DNA from: Locusta migratoria
Lineage: Eukaryota > Arthropoda > Insecta > Orthoptera > Acrididae
Direction of reading: 5' to 3'
Assembly (NCBI GenBank): GCA_026315105.1
Contig: CM048748.1
Span: forward strand, 24,642,078 to 24,706,077
Length of the DNA: 64,000 nt
The position numbers and the translations under genes are program-made. The notes beneath the pieces are model-generated. The model was not told the DNA's origin. It made no database searches and saw only the letters and a program-made list of their open reading frames with translations. This document shows, in pieces, positions 10,604-21,552 of the stretch; positions within the stretch are counted from its first letter, which is position 1; every line of letters starts with the position of its first letter.

Positions 10604-11333
10604 CAGGGTGTTACAAAAAGGTACGGCCAAACTTTCACGAAACATTCCTCACACATACACACAAAAGAAAATAAGTTATGTGGACATGTGTCCGCAAACG
10701 ATTAATTTCCATGTTAGAGCTAATTTTAGTACTTCTCTTTAAATGTTAATATAAATAATTCGTGCAGACAATTGTCAAAATACCTACTTTTTTCGTTAGT
10801 ATGTACTGTAATTTCTCGATTCACCGCCAGTTGGCCCAGTTGAAGGAAGATAATGTTGACTTCAGTGCTTGTGTTGACATGCGACTCATTGCTCTACAGT
10901 ACTAGCATCAACCACATCAGTACGTAGCATCAACTGGTTAGTATTTATCATGAACGTGGTTTTGCAGTCAGTGCAATGTTTACAAATGCGGAGTTGGCAG
11001 ATGCCCATTTGATGTATGGATTACCACGAGGCAATAGCCGTGGCGCGGTACGTTTGTATCGAGACAGATTTCCCGACAGTCAACATTACTTTCCTTCAAT
11101 TGGGCCAACTGGCGGTGAATCGAGCAAGTACAGTACATACTAACGAAACAAGTAGGTATTTTGACAATCGTCTGCACAAATTATTTCAATTTACATTTAG
11201 AGAGAAATACTAAAATGAGCTCTAACATGGAAATTAAGCGTTTACGGACACATGTCCAGATAGCATATTTTCTCTCTTTCTGTGTGACGAATGTTTCCTG
11301 AAAGTTTGGCCATACTTTTTTTGTAACACCCTA
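10604..11333 (+). mobile_element. mariner-type MITE with about 240-bp inverted ends
   Basis: The ends CAGGGTGTTACAAAAA and (inverse) TAGGGTGTTACAAAAA start inverted repeats that stay similar for about 240 bp (left to about 10850, right from about 11090). The element is flanked by TA at 10602-10603 and 11334-11335, the mariner/Tc1 duplication, and copy C of the host repeat lacks it. The centre keeps a fragment of the parent element's DUF4817-like N-terminal helix-turn-helix frame. Confidence 0.88.
10976..11143 (+). pseudogene. DUF4817-like N-terminal remnant of mariner transposase
   Basis: A 55-codon frame whose first 33 residues include 'ELADAHLMYGLPRGNSRGAV' followed by RLYRDRFP. This pattern matches the DUF4817 helix-turn-helix found at the N-terminus of insect mariner-like transposases, which binds the inverted repeats. 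Its C-terminal end runs straight into the right inverted repeat, so the catalytic domain has been deleted. It cannot be a working transposase; a repressor-like role is conceivable but unsupported. Confidence 0.65.
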
Positions 11334-11486
11334 TATAATTAAACTGGCGCTTAGAAAAACATCGCCTGGAACGACTAGCGATACAAAGTTCATCACCGCA
11401 GTACCTATTTACTAGTATCCTCTGAAAAGCGTCCTACTCTTTATTCTGTAATATACTTTTTCCATTATTGGAAGAGTATTACAATA

Positions 11487-12860
11487 CAGAGTGACCAGAA
11501 AAGGGCCCCCTGATTTCAAAATTAAATATATCGAAAACAAACATCGATAGAGGTACGCAGTAAACGCTTTGTTTATTGTGAAAGCTGTAAGATATTTATA
11601 CAGCAGTTTGAAATAATAGTTACAAAATCTGCTAACAGATGGCGCTGTACGCTGTACAGCTCAAATCAGTATACATAAGTGAAATAATCGTATGAAAACA
11701 CTCTTTGCAAACAATCACATCACATCACAATGTTTTCAAAATGTTCACCATTGGCACTACAGAGATGGCGCAAACGATGAATGAAATTCGCCATCACATT
11801 TCGTAGTGTCTCAACCGAAATGGATTCACATGCCACAGAGGATATTCCAAAGCAATGACTCGATTCCCGAAGTATTCCTCAAGAAAGAGAAACACTTCTT
11901 CGGTCCGATGTGGTCGGGCTCCATCTTGCATAAACCATTCAGTACCAGGTCGACCCTCTAACGCTTGCTACGTGGTGACAAATTGTTCCAAAATTGCAAC
12001 GTAACGTGCATCAGAGACCGTTTCTCGAATGAAAAAAGGGCCGATAATGCCTCTGCTGCATACTGAAGCCCACACAATAACTTTAGAGGAATAAAGTGGT
12101 TTCGCTTCACACCAATATGGCTTTTCGGAACCCCAAAATCGCCAGTTCTGTTTATTCACGTATCCATTCAGGTGGAAGTGTGCTTCATCTTTATTCCAGA
12201 TGCAGCCAACATCAAATACTTCACTATCAATCATTGTGAGCATCTGATTAGCAAAGGCAACACTTTTTTGCACAGCTCGTACGGGTGTGGCTTGGTGAGT
12301 TTGAATTTTGAATTGAAAAATGTGTAGACTCTATCTCAGTATTTTCTGCGTGGTGGAACGCTTCAAACCAGTCTCAGATACAATTCTACGGACGGATGAC
12401 ATTGGATTTCGCTGAATAATTCCAGAAACTGTGGCGATATTTTCAGGCGTAACTGCGGTTTGTTTGCGGCCAACATACCCCACTAGATCATCAGTTACGC
12501 TGCATGTTCGTTGAAATTTTGCGAAGAACATTCGAATGGTTTTCGCACCGGGTCCTTTTGGAACATTAAATCGTGCTTGAAAACTTCGCCTTGTTGCCGT
12601 AGGACTCTCTTCTAACCTGTGGTACTCTACCACCAGAAAAACGCGTTGTTCAATGGAGTACATGGTTGTAATCTCTTCCTTCGGTACGCTAACCTCCTTT
12701 CATGTTTCAATAGTGGAACTGATCGCTCTGGGCTTCGGATCACTATTTATACTAGGCATTATGTATAGCGATTACAGAGCCATCTGTTAGCAGCTCTTGA
12801 AACTATTATTTCAAACTGCTGTATAAACTTCTTACAGCTTTCACAATTAACATACCGTTT
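11487..12860 (-). mobile_element. mariner-like element with DUF4817 transposase, right end truncated
   Basis: The left end CAGAGTGACCAGAAAAGG follows TA at 11485-11486. An inner inverted repeat pairs 11550-11645 with 12780-12858 ('gtgaaagctgtaag', 'cagcagtttgaaataatag', 'gctaacagatgg'). The right terminus, about 60 bp, is missing: at about 12860 the sequence passes into copy C of repeat R across 'actgggtaaggag'. Without its end the element cannot move. Confidence 0.85.
11730..12663 (-). pseudogene. mariner-like (DUF4817/DDE) transposase pseudogene
   Basis: Reading starts at 12663. The N-terminal about 110 residues form the DUF4817-like DNA-binding region (start 'YSIEQRVFLVVEYHRL', later 'SVRRIVSETGLKRSTTQKIL'). 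After an in-frame stop at 12331 the same frame continues to the DDE core: 'DEAHFHLNGYVNKQNWRFW' with the first catalytic Asp, a second stop at 11968, then 'MQDGARPH' with the second Asp. The third acidic site region reads 'LEYPLWHVNPF' and is degraded. A frameshift separates the last part, which ends near 11730. About 300 codons were present, close to the family norm. The intact enzyme would cut and paste at TA; this copy is dead. Confidence 0.85.
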
Positions 12861-13640
12861 ACTGGGTAAGGAGGATATGGAATGAGAGGAGCGGAGTGGA
12901 AGATGGATAAACAGAGGAGGAAGAAATGGAAAGATAAGGGTACGAGTTGAGTCGCGAGAGTAAGAGATTGACAGAGGAAGGGGAGAGGTGCAAGAGGAGG
13001 TAGACAAGACAAACGTGGAATTAATAACTAGCCGGGCAACGAAAGGTTTTCAGCCTGTGAAATAATAAATTTAATGGAGGAAACTCAGAAAGAATGTAGT
13101 GACTGCATAGAAGTAATCTATTAACGGACGGGGTCACATCTTTAGTAGTTATTGCGATGTTCCATACATTTTTAAATTTTGTTAAAAATTAATGTCCTGG
13201 CGACAGCGCTCTCTTTACCGGCGAAACATTAGATGGTTATTGCAGTAAAAGGTGCAGAATAACTGCCTAAAGTTTATTAGCATCAGTACGAGAAGGCGAG
13301 AAATGTTCCCGGACCAACCGAATTCATTTGGTCCCACTCTCTGATGAAACGAAATGGGCAGCATCCGGTCGCTAAATGCGGTTAAAATAAAGCTGCATCG
13401 ACCACGGCTTTTCGTTAGATGTAAAGCTGTCTTTTTGCAGAAAAGCATGGACTACATAATTAAACTGGAGTTAAGAAAAACATCACCTGGAACGACTAGC
13501 GATTCCAAGTTCATTATCGCACAACCTATTTCCTAGTATCCTGTGTTAAACATACTACTCTTTATTCTGTAATATACCTTCTGCATTACTGGAAGAGCAT
13601 TACATATTTCCATCTAAAATCTAACTGGTTCTTACTTGCT
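12861..13640 (+). repeat. Unclassified repeat family R, copy C (no insertions)
   Basis: Collinear with copies A and B from 'gggtaaggaggatatgg' to 'atatttccatctaaaatct'. It lacks all three transposons found in A and B and so records their pre-insertion sites. A deletion joins 'gagcattac' to 'atatttcc' relative to copy A. Confidence 0.75.
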
Positions 13641-13673
13641 CTCCCAGTCCGCCAAAAACCTCCAGCAGTTTCG

Positions 13674-13930
13674 TTAATATCTAACATATCACTTGTGATT
13701 GTAGAAAATTCTACATAGGTCAGTCTGGCAGAGCTATTTCCACACGCCTAAAAGAACACCACAGAAGTTGGAAACTCAGAAAGAGTGGCTCCACTTTTGC
13801 AGACGACTTATTTAAAGAGAGTCACAGTTATAAAAGTCCAATATGAAGTTTTACACCACATTCACAAAGGTAAGAAAATGAACTACCTACAGTGATTGGA
13901 AATCAATAAACATATGTCTACTTGTTCAAG
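13674..13930 (+). pseudogene. Penelope-like element, GIY-YIG endonuclease remnant
   Basis: From 13691 the frame reads TCDCRKFYIGQSGR, then 'RLKEHHRSW', the typical start of a Penelope-type GIY-YIG domain: cysteine pair, FYIGQSG core and the EH motif. It ends at a TGA around 13841. A +1 frame continues with 'VQYEVLHHIHKGKKMNYLQ' to another stop, so there is a frameshift. The reverse transcriptase half is absent. In intact elements this nuclease nicks the target for retrotransposition. Only the 3' end of the element survives here. Confidence 0.8.
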
Positions 13931-13934
13931 TCTG

Positions 13935-14300
13935 CTACTCAACAACTAAAGAGAGTTCTCCTATTCTCCACTTTTAACTGCAGATAATACTAATACTCCT
14001 ACCTAATAATTGTACTTGTTTTATAATAGTTTTATGATTGTCACACATTTATTGATCAAATCTTTCCAAATTTTTAGACCAGATACTATTCTTTGTGACT
14101 TCCTTTCTTCATTTTTCCTTGTTTAAAATATTATACGTTATAAAGTATATCGGCTTTTCTGCACCGGAGTTTCAATAATAACTTAAATCTGTTTATAAAC
14201 ACAAAAAGTTTCCTTGTACTTACCTATAAGTAACTTAAGAGTTTATTACTTTATATTGAAAATAAAATTAAACAAACGAAATTAATAAATGATAAATAAA
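13935..14300. other. AT-rich spacer
   Basis: Probably the 3' flank of the Penelope remnant together with the 3' untranslated end of the minus-strand LINE. No feature is recognised. Confidence 0.4.
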
Positions 14301-14319
14301 ATTGTGGAGACGTTTACAT

Positions 14320-17300
14320 CTATGTCAATGTTTTCTTTAAAGAATTCGCATATCGTAATCGATAATCTTTTATCTGTTCTAAGTGGTGGGGGTATATTGT
14401 CAAAGACATCAAAAAGTGTTCTTTGCTTCTTTCTTCATTTCTAAGAATGTAGAATACCGCATGTTCCATGATCCAGTTGACAGCATACCTTTTGGCATTT
14501 GGGTATGGCACCTCTTTGGGATATAATTGTTTCATTGGTGTGATAGATTTATCTGAAGTTCGTAGCATAAGCGGTACTACATGCCGAACATAACCCCAAA
14601 TATCCTTGATTTTATTACATGTAAATTCGTGCTCCTCAGTATCTATCAAGTTACACGTATTGCAGTTTGGTGATTTCGCCATGTTTATGGCATGTAGCCG
14701 TGAAGTTGTCGGAACTGCCTGTTTACTGCTAAATACCAAGGTGACCTTACATTTATAGGTAAATGTCGGTGGTGAATATTCTCCCATATCTTCTTCCAGT
14801 TAAAATTATACTTCTGTCTATCACGTTTCAGGTTTTCTGTCGATCGACTATTTGTACACGTCTCGTACTTGTTGCATGTTTTAGTGGGAACTGTTCGTCA
14901 AATGTAGCTGTATTAAATAAGAAAATGTTTGAGGTGGTACAGCCCTTTCGGGATGTGGTGGGTCCATGCTCATTGGTGAAATCTCATCCAGAAGATGAGC
15001 CACCAAGTTGTTGGCCGAAACTTTCCATTGTTAGTAGGTCTTGCAGATGTGAAATTTTGTGAGATTAAGGTCGCCATCTTTGTTCATTAGTGTAGTGGCT
15101 TCATATCTGACTTTAAAAGTCGGACCTCTACTAACGAAATGTCCGAGTGCTGCGATCATTCTCATTACTATCTCTTTGGGTAATGGCAGAACTTGAGCTA
15201 CATAGTTCACTTTGGCCGTTATGTATGAATTAAATAGCCGAACATTTTGTGTTTCATCGAGGTTTTGCATTTTATTACTTGGAATTCCGGCTCTTATGCT
15301 CGTAAATATTATTTTGTTATTTAGAGCAGCCATTTGTCGTATATTCTGTGTGTAAACTACACCTAAATATCTCAGTTTGTCTGTTTTCGTCAGTTGTCCT
15401 TCCGCTCTGATGTTTTTGCCACTTCTAATAGTCATAATTCTTGACTTTACGTTGCTGCGTTTAGCAGCAGATGCAAGTTCATACTTCTTAATAATGTCAA
15501 GTGCGGTTTGTAGCTCCTGTTCACTTCTTACTACAAGTCCTACGTCGTCAGCATATGATTTTCATACAATATTTTGGCCATGTATCTACAATCTCTGCAG
15601 CTCTTGCGTCAGTGTACACAGGAGTGGCTCGATGCTTATAGCAAATAATAATACGGACGAGGGGCATCCTTGCCTAACAGAGCTATTGATCTTTAATGGA
15701 CTGCTTGATTGTCCATTTACATTAACTTTTGATTTACCATTTTTTAATAGAATGCCGATCATCTCGATGAAATGTCGCGGAAAATTCATCGCTCTCATGG
15801 TTTTGTAAAGATAATTATGATTGACTGTCGCATGCTTCTTCAAAATCAAGTGATACTGTGGCACATCTAATTTTACATATCACAGCTATCGCTATTATGT
15901 CCCTGTAATCACTTAATGCGAGAACAATTTTTCTGTCTTTGTCTACACTCATTTGGTATTGTCCTGTGTTAATTACTGCCCGGTGACGTTGCATCAGGAT
16001 TCGCATGAAGATGTTGTAGTCGCTGTTTAATAGCGTTACAGGCTGAGATTGCTGATGGACGTGCCTGCTGTGGTTTTGAGGACGAAAACCACGATCCCTT
16101 CGCAGAATTCTATGCGGACGTTGGTACTGTGGTTCACAAGTTCATTAAATTTTCTCGTTAGTTTACTGAGCAGTTTTTGTCTGAACGTTTGATACAATTC
16201 TGCCGGGATACCGACAGGCCCATTTGATTTATTTATTGGACTTCTGAGAATCACGTCTTCGACTTCGTCTTCTGTGATTTCGGCAGTATGGCTGTTTGCC
16301 TTTTCCGGACCGAGTCTTCCTGGTACCCGCGTCGTGAAGTCATTTTGTGCTGTTTCATCGGCTGGTTTAGTGGCCAGGAGCTCTGAAAAATGTTTCTGCA
16401 TATCTTCTTTTATGTCGCGTTGATGGTCAATAATCGTCCATCACTGGCGCTCAGCTCTGTAGAAATTTATCTGGTTTCCTTTTTATGTTCCTGGATAAAG
16501 TGGTATACGGAAGTTGTTTCGTCTTTTTGGACGGTATTGTGTTGCCGTGCCCGTATTTGAGTACTTCTAGTTGTTTCCTCTAAATTGATTACTTTAGCTT
16601 CAATTCTCTTCATCTGCACTTAATTGTTAATTATCGTTGCATCCCGTTTATACAATTCTCGCAGACACTGAAAATGTAATTCGACTGTTTTCTTCTGCAA
16701 CTCATTCTTCTTCTGAGAGAAATTTCTCATGGTTCTCGTTATTACTGGTTTAGCGCACTTTATCCACCAACTGATCGGTGAGCTGTACTGAGGGAACCGT
16801 TTTCCGCATGCTTCCCACGTAGTGTCCAATACTTCACGACATCCTGGTTCCGACAACTTGCCAACGTTACGTTTCTACTGACGTCGGGCCTCCCTTGTTG
16901 CTACAAATTAATCGTACACATAAAAGCTACATGATCTGAGAAGACGACTGGCCATATTTCCGACTGTACATTACGTGCCTTATGATCAGCTGATGCGTAT
17001 ATCCGAACTGAAACGACTTGCAGAGTGATCAGTGACGTGCCTGAAGCCTGGCATGTTATCATGTGTATACTCCCTGATGTAAACAAGCCCAATTGATTTA
17101 CAATTGTTTCTGGCTCAGCTGCTTTATTATAATTTGGCATCTGATCCGCTGCGTGTATAACACATTTAAAGTCATCTGCAAATATTACACGAGCATGTCC
17201 CGTCCCAAACAACGGTTCTACTCAGTCTTTGAAAAATCTTCACGTTGCCGTCGTTTTCCGGTTCCTGAAGGCGCGTAGACATGGACTATTCTGACTTTTT

Positions 17301-17415
17301 TTTTGTTCATGCCATTCCTGCTAGCTGTAACGTTATATCGTCTTATTTGATCCAGATCAATAGCGTCTGTCACTTCTTGTAACATAACTATGTTTATATC
17401 TGCGGCATATTTCAC
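14320..17415 (-). pseudogene. LINE ORF2 pseudogene: endonuclease, reverse transcriptase, Cys/His C-terminus
   Basis: Domains in order on the minus strand. Endonuclease: 'DINIVMLQEVTDAID' (metal-binding Glu) near 17395, 'HVYAPSGTGKRRQRE' near 17250, then 'IFADDFKCVIHAADQMP', where GDFN has decayed to ADDF. Linker 16856-16620. Reverse transcriptase: 'NKSNGPVGIPAELYQ' (block around 16200), 'SVRQGCPSSVLLFAISIEPL' (about 15670), YADD active site at 15544-15555, 'KLRYLGVVYT' (about 15370). C-terminus: 'NCNTCNLIDTEEHEFTC', a zinc-knuckle-like motif (about 14640). At least six frame interruptions make it nonfunctional. The intact protein copies element RNA at a nicked target site. Confidence 0.82.
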
Positions 17416-17602
17416 GTCCTGGAGGATTCGCAGTTTGAGTGCGTTCCTTATCTAGTTGATTGTGGCTGTCTTATATGCTTGTAGTCCCGTCATGTTATAT
17501 TGGGACTGACCTGATTTTGTTCTTAAATCCTTTCTGTAATTCTATCATTCTTCTATCATACTTTCTATCTTTCCTTCTATGTTGCTACTCATAACTTTCA
17601 GT

Positions 17603-18092
17603 TTAATAGAACTCTGGGTCATCAGTTATTGCTGTTTCTTGCGCCGGGGAGGGTCTATTGTCATTAGTTCCATTTTCGTCAGTCTTCTGTGTCATTTCAT
17701 CGTTGGTCTCCATCAATACTTGGTCTTGGTTGGCATCCTCACGGTCGTCAGCCAAGTTTTGAGGAAGGTTAAAAAATCCTAAGATTGGTTTGAACACCAC
17801 AGTGCTTTACTAGGCATGGCTCTGTTTGGAGGTGGTATGCCGTTGCCTTCCTCCGACCTTCGAACTGACTTACCCAGCCAGTTATAGGGGGACCTACAGT
17901 TTAACGTGGGTTCCGAACCACGGCGCTATTCGGTATTTATCACATGAGCAATACTGCCAGAGGTGAAAGAAGTGGAAAGTGACAGATACAAATCCCAGGA
18001 CCTGGCGGGGATCGAACCCGCGACCCTTGGATTTGTAGTCTGGCACTCTACCACTGTGCAACCGAGGCGCACTTGAGGAAGGCTACATTTCC

Positions 18093-18123
<31 letters not shown>

Positions 18124-18605
18124 GTGTTTTTTTTCCGCTTAGTGAGGTCATGAGATTGTTTGTTACCGTCCGCTTTCCTTTTTAAGGCCTTTTTTTATGA
18201 GACTTCCGTCCGTGACTTTTTGACGGTTTTCTGGCTGCTATCACGCGTTTTTCCCGTTGTGTCGTTCGGCGTCTGTCGCACCTGTTTTGCCTTCTATCGC
18301 ATTGCAGGTGCAGTATCTTCAGCTCCCTGGTGAGAAATCCGACGTTTTATATTGTCCGTGGATTGTTTGTCCGTCGACGTTTCACTGGGCGTAACTGTTT
18401 GGGAGTCATGCTCCGTCGCCTGGTCATTGGCTAACGTCAAATTCGCGACATCTATATTTGAAGTGTTGCGCTCAAGAACCGCAGAGTGACATTCTTCGTT
18501 TTCTGCTGTCGGTTCTGCAGCCATTTGCCCGTCGTCGGTTTGCATTCTGGTTCCCTGAGTTTGATCTTCGACAGCAGGTATCTCCATTTCTGCGGTCGTA
18601 GCCAC
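17603..18605 (-). pseudogene. LINE ORF1 (charged, Lys-rich) pseudogene
   Basis: A start at 18605 (MATTAEMEIPAVED) gives an acidic, Ser/Thr/Gln-rich frame to 18294. It is followed, through stops, by a Lys-rich stretch encoded by a long T run on the plus strand (18098-18123), and after the SINE by 17800-17603 (an Asp/Asn/Glu-rich tail). Composition resembles nucleic-acid-binding ORF1 proteins of LINEs. No specific fold can be assigned. Its end lies upstream of the endonuclease frame, as expected for ORF1. Confidence 0.6.
17772..18072 (-). mobile_element. tRNA-derived SINE, third family, 13-bp target duplication
   Basis: The minus strand begins with a tRNA-like head, 'cacagtggtagagtgccaga' A box and B box GGTTCGATCC, and ends in an A-rich 'aggatttttt' tail. 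The flanks TTGAGGAAGGTTA (17759-17771) and TTGAGGAAGGCTA (18073-18085) are a near-perfect target duplication. The body (about 225 bp) differs from the dominant SINE. Confidence 0.88.
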
Positions 18606-19075
18606 AGGTGCGAGTGCGCGAACAGCCGCAACGTAAATCAGCGGTAACTTGCGACATCGTGTTCTGAGTTACTACTTCGCCTGTTGGCAGCTGTTCTTAT
18701 AAGATGTTAACCTTCCTATTGTGAATGGGTCTAACTGACCCAGTTCGTTTACTAAACTTAACGTAAAACCCTAAATGTTATTTATTTTGCAACATGGCAT
18801 TATGTATTCCTCAAATAAGTCATTATTTATGTTATCCTCAATTTTCGTTTCAAAAACTAAAATACTTTCGGAGATACATAGCTTTGACACACTTATTGTG
18901 AATGGGTCTTTTAGACCCAGGCGGAAATTTTTATTTAGTTTCTACGAATAAATTGTTAGAAATACTTGTGATTGGTCTAAAATGTCTCAGAGGCATTTCG
19001 CATTGTTGTGGGACTCTGTATAACGACTGCATATAGGCGTACAGTCTGATTTTGTTAGTCGGTTTTTAAGTGATG

Positions 19076-20010
19076 AATAGTTAGAAAGGCTTGTAAATGA
19101 GTCATAAGATAAAACAGAAGATTATACTGTCAATGATCAAGATTCTGTTGACAGTTCAAGTGATGTAGCTAATGTATCGATTAGAAGTGAGCAGAGTGAT
19201 GTGATCGAAGGAGACGAAAGCGTGGTTTTGTTGTCTAAAAAAGCCAGCGTAACTGGAATGTATATACGTCGCGCACCTGGTACATAGTGGTCTATAAATC
19301 CTCCAGCTGTGTCAAAACCAATGTGAGCATAATAAATTTCTATTACAAATCAGGAAATGAAGGCTTATTTGGGACTTGTTAAATTAGCTGGTGTATAGAG
19401 ATCTGCTGGAGCATCTCTCCAATAGCTATGAGACAACATGAATGGTCAGCCAGTATTTCGCTAACAGTGTCACTTCAGCGTTTCTATACAATCGGAATTC
19501 TCAGATTTGACAACAAAGAAGATCGACCAGCTAGGCGACGCCTTGATAAACCGGCTGTCTTTGAAATGTTTGTGGAACAGTTTCCTAAATGTTCATTCCT
19601 TATGAAAATGTCACAGTGGACGAGTTACAGGTTCCAATCAGAAGAAGGTGTCCCTTCCGTCAGTACATGACTTCAATACAAAGAGGAAAATATGGCATAA
19701 TTATGATTGTTATCTGATGTGAAAACAGCATATGTTTGTACAGCAGAAGTCTATACAGGAAAGTCGGAAAATGGACCACGAGAAGTAAATCAAGGAGAAA
19801 TGTTGTATTGAGACTTGTGGAAAGAATTGAGAAAACTGGGCGAAACATTACCACTGATAATTTTTTATAGACTACACTCTGGCCAAACAACTTCTGCAGA
19901 AAATTCTAACATTAGTTGAATCCTCAGAAAGAACGAAGGTGAGATTCCGAAAGAAATGTTGACAAACAACAGTAGACAAGTGTTTTCAACCAGTAATAAT
20001 TGTGTAACCT
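19076..20010 (+). pseudogene. piggyBac transposase pseudogene
   Basis: Fragments in three frames follow the family order. 'EMKAYLGLVKLAGV' (about 19356) is the N-terminal helical region. 'IGILRFDNKEDRPARRRLDK' (19490-19550) is the typical DNA-binding/insertion-domain segment, followed by 'EMFVEQFPKCSF'. A 'QYMTS...KYGI' segment appears around 19662, where the DEQ motif carrying the first catalytic Asp is not preserved just upstream. 'GRNITTDNF' (about 19840) retains the second Asp region. Many stops and shifts make it inactive. The C-terminal Cys-rich domain is not visible. Confidence 0.82.
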
Positions 20011-20284
20011 AGTATAACAGTCATATATTGAAGGTAAATATTGTTCTTCAGAATTAATTATCAGATTTCATTGTAATTTTAGGTTAATTAGTGTTTGCAA
20101 TAAATGACTAAATTTAAGTTTTATCTTACACTTTTTGGCAACAATTCACTTATAAAAACTTGTATGAACATTGTTTCACAATCGAAAATATAATAATTTT
20201 TTACACTAATTACGTTCAATAAATGCTGGAAAGCTTCAATATCTGTTTTTCCACATGAAAAACTATATATAAAGTAACATCAAA

Positions 20285-20286
<2 letters not shown>

Positions 20287-20335
<49 letters not shown>
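20287..20335. repeat. (AT)n microsatellite
   Basis: About 24 AT dinucleotides inside the right part of the piggyBac element. Confidence 0.95.
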
Positions 20336-20340
<5 letters not shown>

Positions 20341-20410
20341 TTTAATTGCGGGTCTAACTGACCCATTCACAATATGTGTGTCTCTGTTTCTAACACAATA
20401 GGAAGGTTAA

Positions 20411-21045
20411 CATGTAAACCTCTAGTATTTATGGGCCCACAGGGCTTCGACTCTAGCACTGAAGATGGTCAGACACTGACTGAACGCGATTTGTAATTCA
20501 AAATTTTCATATGTCACCATTTGGTAGAACACCCATACCTTACACAGTGACGCTAAGAGAAATTCACTATTGCGAGTAAATATTGATAATATTATCATCA
20601 CTGTAATTCGTCACCATACAGTTATTTAATAAAGGTTTCAATGCGGCCAAAGCTGTTTCTCCGTGTTTTAATAATCAAAATGTGTGTTTTAAAATTTTTG
20701 GTTGAGCTATTGATTTTTTATGACACGCATTTCAAGCACAACACAGACGTTTGTATCGAGGTATTTTATTACTTGGACGTTATTTTGTTGACAGTTAACA
20801 CCGTCAGATCAATAGCATAATCTTCGCCACAGCACCAAAGAAAGCTCACTGCTGGAATAAAATAAAAGGAAATACACTCACGCTCACACTCTCAGCCACG
20901 TACAGACGGCAACGTAACTCAACGTGAGTAATACCTTAGAAGTGGTTACACACCGCAACAAGAGGCAAAATGTACTAGAAGCATGTTGCTCATAAAAAAA
21001 ATACATAAAAATAAATAAATAAAAAAAATTTCAACTTACAGGACT
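20411..21045. other. Unassigned AT-rich sequence
   Basis: The first 70-100 bp next to TTAA may be the 5' UTR of the minus-strand LINE split by the piggyBac. The rest shows no recognisable feature. Confidence 0.4.
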
Positions 21046-21049
21046 GAGA

Positions 21050-21540
21050 AAAAAATACGGTGTAATTAAACTTTTAATACGTTGTTGTCCAGGAACAACA
21101 CTAGGAACGAAAGGATTAACGATATCGATTTTGACCTGCCTCACAACATTAAGAACCTTAAAGTTGTGAGCACCTGCCCATTTCTATGAAACATTACTGA
21201 TAACGATTCAATAGGGTTTCAGAACTGCATTTATATCGTTAGCGGAAATTTCGAAATTCAAAAATGCTTAGTAATCTAATACCAAACCCAGTGTGACTAA
21301 TTTTAACTTCGCCGATATTACCGTATAAATGTTTAAATTTCAATTTACCTCCGCATCTAACAACAATACCATCACACATCCTTGTATTTTTCATCTTAAG
21401 GAAGACAGTACTGCTACAGATCGATGGGTAAATTCCGATAATGTCATCCTCTGCTATCTTCACAACTTCCTACATAAAATTATCTGCTTCAAACGATCTA
21501 GGTTTAACAAAGCTTTCGTAAATTTCAACTTACAGGTTCT
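21050..21540 (-). pseudogene. LINE gag-like ORF1 fragment
   Basis: The minus frame at 21463-21239 reads 'EDDIIGIYPS' ... 'VFLKMKN' ... 'HLYGNIGEVKISHTGFGIRL', a pattern found in gag-like ORF1 proteins of arthropod non-LTR elements (the region before the RRM-like and zinc-knuckle parts). Further stop-broken pieces follow to about 21050 ('KVLNVVRQVKIDI'). It lies immediately beside the 3' end of another LINE fragment (21553) and may belong to a separate element. Moderately sure. Confidence 0.5.
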
Positions 21541-21552
21541 GCCATGGTTAGG

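Larger units (their letters stand above)
10031..11486 (+). repeat. Unclassified repeat family R, copy B
   Basis: Begins with a purine-rich block ('gggtaaggaggggatgg') and is collinear with copies A and C. It is interrupted by the long-TIR MITE at 10604-11333 and ends at the mariner at 11487. Confidence 0.75.
14320..18660 (-). mobile_element. Tx1/L1-like LINE, nearly full-length, decayed
   Basis: The order on the minus strand is: acidic/Lys-rich ORF1 (18605-17603), APE endonuclease (17415-16900), linker, reverse transcriptase (16401-15031) and a C-terminal Cys/His motif (14787-14320). It is disrupted by many frameshifts and stops, by a SINE (17772-18072) in ORF1, and by a piggyBac (18711-20406) just upstream in what is probably the 5' UTR. 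The clade call comes from 'VYAPSGTGKRRQRE' in the endonuclease and the C-terminal CxxC...H...C motif; it is a judgement by eye. Confidence 0.8.
18711..20406 (+). mobile_element. piggyBac element, TTAA flanks, degenerate
   Basis: TTAA at 18707-18710 and 20407-20410 flanks ends CCTTCCTATTGTG and (inverse) CCTTCCTATTGTG. Both ends also carry 'GGGTCTAACTGACCC', a palindromic subterminal motif, followed or preceded by 'ttgtgaatgggtct'. A third, divergent copy of that motif sits at 18897-18918. Such subterminal repeats are probable transposase-binding sites. The body holds a decayed transposase and an (AT)n run. Confidence 0.93.

Noticed and set aside
17998..18070. Possible real tRNA on the minus strand
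   Set aside because: Well-kept A and B boxes, but it is the head of a 301-bp insertion with a 13-bp duplication, hence a SINE.
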